Source: Pyronema omphalodes
Lineage: Eukaryota > Ascomycota > Pezizomycetes > Pezizales > Pyronemataceae
Direction of reading: 5' to 3'
Assembly: GCA_024516155.1 (NCBI GenBank)
Contig: JAJJXM010000087.1
Coordinates: 124,001-188,000 of the forward strand
Length of the DNA: 64,000 bases
Both the position numbers and the translations under genes were made by a program. Under the pieces are notes generated by a model that worked only from the letters and a program-made list of their open reading frames with translations, searched no databases and was not told the DNA's origin. Positions 57,587-64,000 of the stretch are shown piece by piece (positions within the stretch are counted from its first letter, which is position 1; the number at the start of each line of letters is the position of its first letter).

Positions 57587-57914
57587 GGCAGAAGTCTGGA
57601 TTTCTTGTCTTGTTGTAGCAAGGAAGTTGGCGGGGTTTCCGATAGCGGGGATTTTTGGAGGAATCACGTGATACAGGAACAGAGGGGGGCATCGACTCTG
57701 CTCTATGTATGTGCTACATATTCAACATCCCGGTAAGCGTACCGTCGCCTTTGTAACCCAGACGCGTCAAAGGACGATTGATTTACACGCCTGTCTTTGC
57801 GAAGCTTTAACTCTCGCGAAGCTCGTAAAGTCGCGACCTACACAGAACTTACGAAAAAAAAAAAAAAAACATCGATAACCCAACAAACCCCCACCCCGGC
57901 GTCAAAGAAATATC

Positions 57915-58595
57915 ATGGCGACACCTGCTCCTGCTCCAGTTGCAGGAGCTTCTTCTTCCCCACCTGCCCCAGACTCAGCTGCTACTATCACCTCCTCCTC
58001 TGTCTCGGTCGATAAATCTACTGCTTCCAATGGCGATTCTACATCCCGTAAACCGCGCGATGCTCGATTAATCCACCTTGTCCTGGCGTCCATGAATGTA
58101 ACGGCCTACCAAGAGCGTGTTCCATTGATGTTAATGGATTTTGCATATCGGTATACCTCGGGGGTTCTTCAGGATGCACTTCTCTTTTCCGATGCCATTA
58201 ATGGGACTGCCAATACTGGTGGACAGAATCCTCCTGCTACAATCGGACCTGATGATCTCCGTATGTCGATAGCAAGTCGGGTTAATCATCAGTTTAATAC
58301 TAGTTTGCCAAAGGAGTTCTTGTTGGATATCGCCCAGGAACGTAATAGGGTTGCTTTACCAACTGTTGGTCCGGAGTTTGGCGTCAGGCTACCGCCCGAG
58401 AAATATTGTCTCACGGGAGTAAACTGGGACCTTAAAGAAGCTGAAGGGGAGGAGATGGATACGGATGATGGCGAGGAGGTACAGATGGGGATTGGACCGA
58501 TTACGGGACTGGGAGGAAGGGAGCAGCAGGAGGAGGGTGATGAAATGGAGGTGGAGGATTTGTTTGGGGAGGATACGAATATGGGGGATGCTTAA
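57915..58595 (+). CDS. taf9: Transcription initiation factor TFIID subunit 9 (TAF9)
   Basis: An intronless frame of 226 residues. After an Ala/Ser/Pro-rich head, residues 47-135 form the histone fold: PRDARLIHLVLASMNVTAYQ, ERVPLMLMDFAYRYTSGVLQ, then DDLRMSIASRVNHQF and LPKEFLLDIAQERN, as in TAF9/TAFII31. The conserved PPEKYCLTGVNW motif follows, and the C-terminus is acidic (EEMEVEDLFGED-like). TAF9 pairs with TAF6 in TFIID and SAGA in the nucleus. The start is the first ATG of the frame (ATCATGG context). It is divergent from his4 with 449 bases between starts. An A17 run lies at about 57854-57870 in the 5' region. Confidence 0.94.
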   Translation: MATPAPAPVAGASSSPPAPDSAATITSSSVSVDKSTASNGDSTSRKPRDARLIHLVLASMNVTAYQERVPLMLMDFAYRYTSGVLQDALLFSDAINGTANTGGQNPPATIGPDDLRMSIASRVNHQFNTSLPKEFLLDIAQERNRVALPTVGPEFGVRLPPEKYCLTGVNWDLKEAEGEEMDTDDGEEVQMGIGPITGLGGREQQEEGDEMEVEDLFGEDTNMGDA

Positions 58596-59085
58596 ACGTC
58601 ATGATGAGTTTCGGTTTTTGTTCTGTTTTATGAAGGAGTTTTCTTTGATTGCATGTCATTTTTGTTCGGGGGGGTTCTCTACATTTGAAATAGGAATGGA
58701 AGGCGGATGACGGAAGGCGGATGGTTAAAGCGAACATTCAGCAGCGTTATGTACCCGCATGGCCAAATATAATTGTAATTGCAAGCCCTGTCGCTGAGGA
58801 GTATCCAGTGAGGGAGGATAATAGACACAATTATACAAAACAAACACACAATATCTCCTTGTACTTGTCGTGGTCGCTGTATAAAACCAAAATAACGACA
58901 CCAGTGTTGATATCTCAAATCCTTCCTTGACTTTTATACATGTTGATTATAATACACTGACATCCATCCATCATCAATGGCGCCAAAACGAACCTTCTTT
59001 CACATCTTGCTCCCCTTCTTTCCATCACAGGTATTATCCCACCCCCCATCGTAGTTCCTATGCCGTTACATCATCCCACCAACAT
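58596..59085. other. Intergenic region between convergent taf9 and cmc1
   Basis: Carries both 3' UTRs. A repeated GGAAGGCGGATG pair occurs near 58698-58722. No gene is seen. Confidence 0.5.
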
Positions 59086-59600
59086 CTAAGCCCACCCCGC
59101 TCTCTTCACCTCCGGCACCTCCCCCTTCGGTGCTCCCTTAATCACCTCAACCTGAGCATTGGGATCTGTCGGCTTCAACTTCTTCTTCTCCATCCGTAGC
59201 TTAAACCACTCCTCTCTTGCCGCGTCTTTATTTTCCTGGGTAGCGTGGGTAATCATGCATTTGTTCATTGCAGCACGGCTATCTTTACATGCCCAGGTAG
59301 CTGTGACGGTACGACCGCGTGCACATTCCGCGAACTCTATTCCAAAGATGTCAGCGGGGGTTCTTGAATTCAGTTTCTGCCGGCGTGTAGGGGCGCTCGT
59401 ATAATGATGCTGATGGGGACGGGGTATGTCAGGAGCAAAGAAACACTGGAAAACAAACGTCGAATCTCCTCAGCACATAGTCCACGGACTTTCGCAAAGT
59501 AGATATCCTTAACCTGACCCTCCTGGGAAGCTGAGAGGGGCATAGGGTTTCTTGACGGGAGGACGGGAGGGGGGATGGCAGGGGCAGTCGGCGCGGTCAT
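59086..59600 (-). CDS. cmc1: COX assembly mitochondrial protein Cmc1
   Basis: Two exons, 59600-59459 and 59336-59086, with a 122-nt intron (GTTTGT donor, AATAG acceptor), give 130 residues. Splicing creates the first CX9C motif, C42-AEEIRQFAE-C52. The second is C64-KDSRAAMNK-C74. The twin CX9C helical hairpin is the substrate form for Mia40-dependent import into the mitochondrial intermembrane space. TVTATWAC before the second motif and REEWFKLR after it are typical of Cmc1, which binds copper and helps deliver it to cytochrome oxidase and stabilise Cox1. No anomaly is seen. Confidence 0.93.
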
Positions 59601-60253
59601 TTTTGCGACTGGATTCGATTCGATTCGTTTTTTCGTTTCTTCGTATAATCCAATTTCCCTTCTGTTTTCAGAATCCCGAGTTTCGTGATGTGAGATATCG
59701 TGTGGTTTGGCTTCTCTCTTCTCTCTTTTCTCTTTCTTTGTAAAAAAAACTCGATATGTTCAGTTCGAAAGTTCTCTCGTTTCCGATGACGATGCTGATG
59801 GCGACGGCGTCCCGGCGTTGCTAGTTACAAAGCCGGCCAGCCACGCTAATTGAACGAATCGGCTGCCGTGAAGAGGAACTCTTTAAAGAGAAAGCACGCG
59901 GCTTGGCGAGATGACATCACGGCGATGGGATGGGCTGGGCTGGGCTGGGCGGGCCGAGCAGAAGCTGGAAAGCTAACCAACCGACCCACCGCTAAGCTAT
60001 CTATCTATCTATCTGTCTGTCTATCTATCTCATCTAAGCAAGCTGCCAGATGCTGAGACTTTGAGTTTGAGTCGAAACAAAATACAATCACCACCACCAC
60101 CAACAGCACAGACCACAACACGAGTCAATTGAACGGAATATCAACAAGCGACAAAAACAAAATTACAGCGATTCCATAAAACTCATCAACAAACTCCTAG
60201 GAACCTCTGAATATCAATATCAAAACATAACCAATAACCAGCCTACACCAACT
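59601..60253. other. Divergent promoter region of cmc1 and the Rmd1-like gene
   Basis: No gene. Short tandem repeats: GGGCT units at about 59930-59955 and ATCT/GTCT units at 59998-60032. A CACCAC run lies near 60092. Confidence 0.55.
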
Positions 60254-62163
60254 ATGGCACCACCTCCCCAACCTTCAAAACGTCGCGCAACTGTTCTCGT
60301 ATTTCTACCTCTCTTAACCCTCCTGTAATAACCAGCTAACCTTCCAGGTAACTGACGCCCGCGATCCACCTCCACCCCCTCGCGTCCTCCGTCGTCCCTC
60401 CTTTACGCCTCCCCCAAACTCCTCCAGCGGTTCCAGCCTCCGTCACGTCTCCGTCGACTCGATCCTCCGCGGCTCCTCCGAAATCCCCAGTGGGCAAGCA
60501 CGGGGGTTTAGGCAACCACCGCGTGTACGTGGCCCACCGCGTCGCGTGCCACCTCAAGGAGGGCAAGGACATTTCCTTCAATCGCGGTCGTCGAAAGTAT
60601 CCGAGAAGCTTGTATTGATTCCAGAAACCGAGGAAGAGGAGACAAGACGGTGGGATTATCAAGAGGAGGATGAAGAAGGACCATTACGGGATGATGAAGA
60701 GGCGGATGATCATTCACCGGAAGAAGTTGGGCCGATCCCAACTAGAAAATCTTATGCGGAACGATTACCAAAGTATCGTAGAGCGGAAAAGTTCTCTAGG
60801 TTAACGGCGTATTGTATTGCGGATGGGTTTCGGCTGAAGAATGTTAGTACGTTTTTGAAGGAAACTCATGGCGCGAAAACGAAGCTTTATGATGAGTGTT
60901 TGTATGCGGCTTATCATCTACCATTGCTGGGTGGAGAGGGAGGCTACAGGATTAAGAGTAGTCCGGCTTTGAAGAGTCCTGGAGGAAAACCAGTGTTGGA
61001 TGTGGAGATTGAGAGGAGTGAACAGAGGGATTATCATGAGGGATATTTTGATAATGGGTATGAGGATAGAAGAGGAAGTGTTGAGGATGGCGATGTTGGT
61101 TCAGATGGTTTGAAATCTCCCCATCCGGATGATTTAGCCAGTCAGGAGGTCCGTTTCGGTGGTGATGGTGAGGAACCAGAAGGAGGATTCCAACGATTCC
61201 AGAATTTCGATCCATTTGGACATGGGGAAAGAGATCCACAAGGACACATTGACGACCGTCATAAACAACATGATAGGCCAGATACAGCCCTACAATCAGA
61301 AACCCGAGCCTTGGATAACCAATCCGTCATCGACATGAAAGGAATCGCCGAAGTCTTCATATTTTCCTATGGAGTAGTAGTGTTATGGAATTTCTCAGAA
61401 CGACAAGAAAAAGATGTTCTAGCCGATTTAACATTTTCGAAAGATAAAGCATTACCATTAGTTGTAAACCAGTGGTCGGAAAAGGATTTCGAAAATGAGG
61501 AATTTCATTTCCAGTACTCTCAACGTGCTAGATCTCCCCGAGTATGTTCATAATTTCCTGAAAAAAAAATTGATAGCTATGGTTACTAACAAAACCCCCC
61601 CAAAATAGATCTACAACGACATGATAACCCTCTGCTCCGGGGACATCCTAATCAAACTCTCCATCTCCCACGCCATAGCCCAAAGCACCAAACTCTGCTC
61701 CTTCGAAGAGCGCATGAACGAAACCATGTCCGGGGTAGAGCACATCCCGAAGCAACTCGCCTTAACCGGAGCACTAGGAATGGACCGACCGGAAGTAATT
61801 AAAATGACCGGACGTCTCTACCGACTCCGTGTGAACGTCAACCTATCCTCCAACGTTTTAGACATACCGGAATTTTTCTGGGTCGAGCCAGGGTTAAAAC
61901 CAATTTATGAGGCGGTTCGAGAATATTTGGAGATTGGAGCAAGAGCTACAACGTTGAATTCTAGGTGTAGGGTGTTTTTGGATTTGGCGGAGATATTGAA
62001 TGAAAATATTGCTGAGGGGAATATGAATAGAATCACTTGGATTATTATTTGGTTGATTGTTTTGAGTATTTGTGTTACCCTCCTGGAAGTAGGCATTAGG
62101 TTTGGGTTGTTGAGTAAACATGCTGGTCAGGGTCAGGGAATGGAGGAGAGGATGGAGTTGTAG
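60254..62163 (+). CDS. Rmd1/Sif2 family membrane protein (DUF155)
   Basis: Three exons, 60254-60298, 60348-61541 and 61609-62163, give 597 residues. The first exon is only 15 codons; its 49-nt intron ends CTAACCTTCCAG and joins frames exactly. The last intron has a TACTAAC branch. After a Pro/Arg-rich head and an acidic stretch comes the DUF155 core: LTAYCIADGFRLKNVSTFLK near 165-185, EVFIFSYGVVVLWNF near 360, QKV-free SGDILIKLSISHAIAQSTKL near 420-440, then MTGRLYRLRVNVNLSSNVLD and FFWVEPGLKPIYEAVREYLE. One membrane span (WIIIWLIVLSICVTLLEVGI) lies near the end. Yeast Rmd1 and Rmd8 are needed for meiotic nuclear division; S. pombe Sif2 was found as a Sad1 interactor; animal RMND1 is a mitochondrial translation factor. 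The extended head suggests the Sif2/Rmd8 branch, but the subtype is uncertain. Confidence 0.88.
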
Positions 62164-62559
62164 GGAGGCAGAATAGTAAAGAGAGGGATGGCCAAGAGGG
62201 TCGAGTTGCAAGCCCATTCCATAATTCTATAATTTTATACCATCCCAAGTCTTAAGTCTTAGCTCCAAGTTTCTTCTTCTCCTTCTTTGTTTTTTTGTTA
62301 GTTTAACTATAGATATTCATAAGGCGTTTATTGATTTTTCAATTTTATTTTATTTCATCTTTATCTCTGATTTTATTCTGGCTTGGCATAGCTTGGCCTG
62401 TTTTCGTAGCCTTATTCATATTCCCCCCGACTTGACGGAGTGATGGTATGCAGGAGTGATGGAGTCATGAATAGGTTATGTTTTTATGTTCTTTATGCTT
62501 TTATGTCTTTTTTTAATGAATGAATTAATAGTATGTGTTTTTATTATTATTATTATTTT
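62164..62559. other. Intergenic, 3' UTR of the Rmd1-like gene
   Basis: AT-rich with no coding frame. TTATTATTATTATTATT lies at about 62540-62556. Confidence 0.5.
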
Positions 62560-62975
62560 TCCTTTCTGTTTTTTTGCTTCCCATTTTTGTCTTTCCCGAT
62601 TTTTGTTCCTGATTTTTGTTTTTTCGTTGCCGATTTTTCTTTCCGATTTTGTTTTTTCGTTGCTGAGTTTTGTTTCCGATCTTTGTTTTTTGTTTTTTGT
62701 TTACGATTTTTGTTTCCGATTTCTGACCCTCATTTTCCATTTTTTCTTTCCATTTTTGTCTTTTCATTTCCAATTTTCCCTTTCCATTTGCAATTTTTTC
62801 CTTTCCATATTTTTCCTTCCCATTTTTTTCGTTGCTGAGTTTTCCTCCCCATTTTCTTTTGTTTGTATTTCCGATTCTTTTTTCCATTTTTTTCTTTCCA
62901 ATTTTTGTTTTCATTGTTTGTTTTCATTTTTTTCTTTCCATTTTTCCCTTTCCATTTTTGTTTGTATTTCCAATG
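62560..62975 (+). repeat. T/C-rich degenerate repeat (CCATTTTT units)
   Basis: Irregular repetition of CCGATTTTTGTTT, TTTTTCTTTCC and CCATTTTT for about 400 bases. It gives artefactual Phe-rich and Lys-rich frames on the two strands. Confidence 0.85.
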
Positions 62976-62992
62976 TTTCGTGATCATTTAGT

Positions 62993-63134
62993 AATGAATG
63001 AATGAATGAATGAATGAATGAATGAATAGCCTTTTACCATGAATCAATGAATAGCCTTTTATAATAACCCAACCAATCAAGCAACCAACCAACCAACCAA
63101 CCAACCAACCAACCAACCCTACAACCAACCAACC
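62993..63134 (+). repeat. (AATG)n and (AACC)n microsatellites
   Basis: AATG units at about 62993-63029, then AACC units at about 63078-63134, separated by a duplicated ATAGCCTTTTA string (63027 and 63051). Confidence 0.9.
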
Positions 63135-63151
63135 CTCTAATAATTCCAATA

Positions 63152-63561
63152 ATACCAGTGATTCCAGTGATTCCAGTGATTCCAGTGATTCCAGTGATTC
63201 CAGTGATTCCAGTGATTCCAGTGATTCCAGTGATTCCAGTCATTCCAGTGATTCCATTTCAGTCATTCCAATCACCAACCCTCCAGTGATTCCAGTGATT
63301 CCAGTGATTCCAGTGATTCCAGTGATTCCAGTGATTCCAGTGATTCCAGTGATTCCAGTGATTCCAGTGATTCCAGTGATTCCAGTGATTCCCATCAATT
63401 CATCCCGTCCAGTGCCATCCCGTCCAGTGCCATGCAGTGATTCCAGTGATTCCAGTGATTCCAGTGATTCCAGTGATTCCAGTGATTCCAGTGATTCCAG
63501 TGATTCCAGTGATTCCAGTGATTCCAGTGATTCCAGTGATTCCAGTGATTCCAGTGATTCC
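63152..63561 (+). repeat. ATTCCAGTG 9-bp minisatellite, three arrays
   Basis: Arrays at about 63152-63256, 63282-63391 and 63435-63561, with roughly 12, 12 and 14 units. Spacers contain related CCGTCCAGTGCCAT units. Because the unit is 9 bp without stops, all frames on both strands stay open; these are not taken as genes. Confidence 0.93.
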
Positions 63562-63672
63562 CATCCAATCACCAACACTCCAACCATTCAATCCATCCCA
63601 TCCATCCCGTCCAGTGCCATCCAGCCCCATCAATCCCATCCATCCCATCCAGTCATCCCGTCCAGTGCCATC

Positions 63673-63902
63673 TGTTGAAAACGGACCGGTCATGTTGAAT
63701 AGTCAACGTGACAAGGACATATTGAAACAGCCATGTCCGTACTGGTCATGTTGCTTGGAGGAGTACGGTTCCCAGTATATAAACTGTAGTTAGAACCGTT
63801 CGTTAACAGTAATCCAACTCACTTTACAGACTCAGTTTAATAGGTTATGAGCCCTTCGCATAACCGCTACAATTACACCGCAATATTTTTTCATCTTCAA
63901 CA
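63673..63902 (+). repeat. 5' long terminal repeat
   Basis: Starts TGTTGAAAAC and ends TCTTCAACA, the TGTTG...CAACA ends common in copia LTRs. It contains a TATA box and no coding frame. The right border is chosen from this terminal match; the 3' LTR is outside the window. Confidence 0.65.
63776..63783 (+). promoter_or_regulatory. TATA box of the LTR promoter
   Basis: TATATAAA in the middle of the LTR, 160 bases before the gag ATG. Confidence 0.6.
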
Positions 63903-63935
63903 AAAACCCCACAACAAATTCACCACAACGCCACT

Positions 63936-64000
63936 ATGTTTTCAACAGACAACAACATCTTCAAACATCCGGATGGATCCTTTCCTAGACTCACCGGACC
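63936..64000 (+). CDS. Copia gag, N-terminal fragment (partial)
   Basis: Twenty-one codons from the first ATG after the LTR, reading MFSTDNNIFKHPDG and then SFPRLTG before the edge. The phrase ending in P-x-L-x-G just after the start is usual in copia gag proteins, where it precedes an N-Y-x-x-W motif. Too short for more. Confidence 0.55.
   Translation, partial: MFSTDNNIFKHPDGSFPRLTG

Larger units (their letters stand above)
63673..64000 (+). mobile_element. Ty1/copia-type LTR retrotransposon, 5' end
   Basis: A 5' LTR of about 230 bases is followed after 33 bases by an ATG whose product starts like copia gag. The rest runs off the window. The element begins directly after CCGTCCAGTGCCATC, a unit of the adjacent minisatellite, so it seems to have inserted there. 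No clear tRNA primer-binding site could be named. Confidence 0.7.

Noticed and set aside
62486..62987. Phe-rich (plus) and Lys/Asn-rich (minus) frames of more than 100 residues
   Set aside because: Low-complexity T/C-rich DNA read in several overlapping frames; not protein-like.
63240..63793. Long open frames encoding Ser-Asp-Ser, Ile-Pro-Val or Glu-Ser-Leu repeats on both strands
   Set aside because: They are a by-product of the 9-bp minisatellite, which has no stop in any frame. No start context or promoter.
1..64000. CRISPR array, operon-type prokaryotic system or rRNA operon
   Set aside because: Spliceosomal introns and eukaryotic gene families throughout; no repeat-spacer pattern and no rRNA sequence recognised. 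Tandem arrays here lack spacers.
1..64000. Secondary-metabolite gene cluster
   Set aside because: The PF17111-like domain occurs in some clusters, but no PKS, NRPS, terpene synthase, P450 or transporter is present.

Overview
The window looks like nuclear DNA of a filamentous ascomycete (Pezizomycotina; a leotiomycete is a reasonable guess, but nothing here proves the class). The reasons are many short introns (about 48 to 204 bases) with GTRNGT-like donors and CTAAC/CTAAT branch sites, a fused trifunctional HIS4, fungus-specific families (Rax1, Rmd1/DUF155, a PF17111-like N-terminal domain) and fungal retroelements at both ends. All exon models below were built by hand from reading frame, splice signals and family motifs. 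Every spliced total is a multiple of three.

Layout. 1-2341: part of a Tad-like LINE on the minus strand (ORF1 broken at a C10 tract, start of ORF2 at the edge). 3617-3709: an intron-containing tRNA-Ser(TGA). 5801-8546: a dienelactone-hydrolase-like protein lacking the usual catalytic residues, and a stand-alone protein with a STAND-type fungal N-terminal domain. 8547-13011: gene-poor. 13012-14087: Rax1-like RGS membrane protein. 15788-27932: a duplicated block with two paralogues of an unnamed domain. The second carries a tandem CCCH (tristetraprolin/Cth2-type) RNA-binding module and the first has lost it. A 1,220-residue Q/P-rich protein of unknown function lies between them. 28863-33359: divergent mitochondrial genes (Mrm2 rRNA methyltransferase and a helical-repeat/PPR-like protein). 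34542-37841: DDHD phospholipase. 39281-42249: membrane-anchored GH3 beta-glucosidase with no ATG at its expected start. 42908-44920: fimbrin. 48441-49134: small secreted cysteine-rich protein with a His-rich tail. 49867-50533: Tsr2. 50534-54654: gene-free, with a long inverted repeat and a perfect hairpin. 54655-57465: HIS4 with a Gcn4/CPC1-type site. 57915-58595: TAF9. 59086-59600: Cmc1. 60254-62163: Rmd1/Sif2 family. 62560-63561: low-complexity DNA and a 9-bp minisatellite. 63673-64000: 5' LTR and gag start of a Ty1/copia element that appears inserted in the minisatellite.

How the genes relate. Most are ordinary housekeeping genes: histidine synthesis, transcription initiation (TAF9), ribosome maturation (Tsr2, Mrm2), cytochrome oxidase assembly (Cmc1) and actin bundling. 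They lie in head-to-head pairs or singly, with no sign of a metabolic cluster. The accessory layer is retroelements, the CCCH paralogue block, the secreted protein and the PF17111-like protein. I found no clearly new multi-gene system. The best leads are the CCCH/non-CCCH paralogue pair with conserved promoters and a possible self-regulatory AU-rich site, the GH3 gene without an ATG, the catalytically degenerate hydrolase and the internally duplicated secreted protein.
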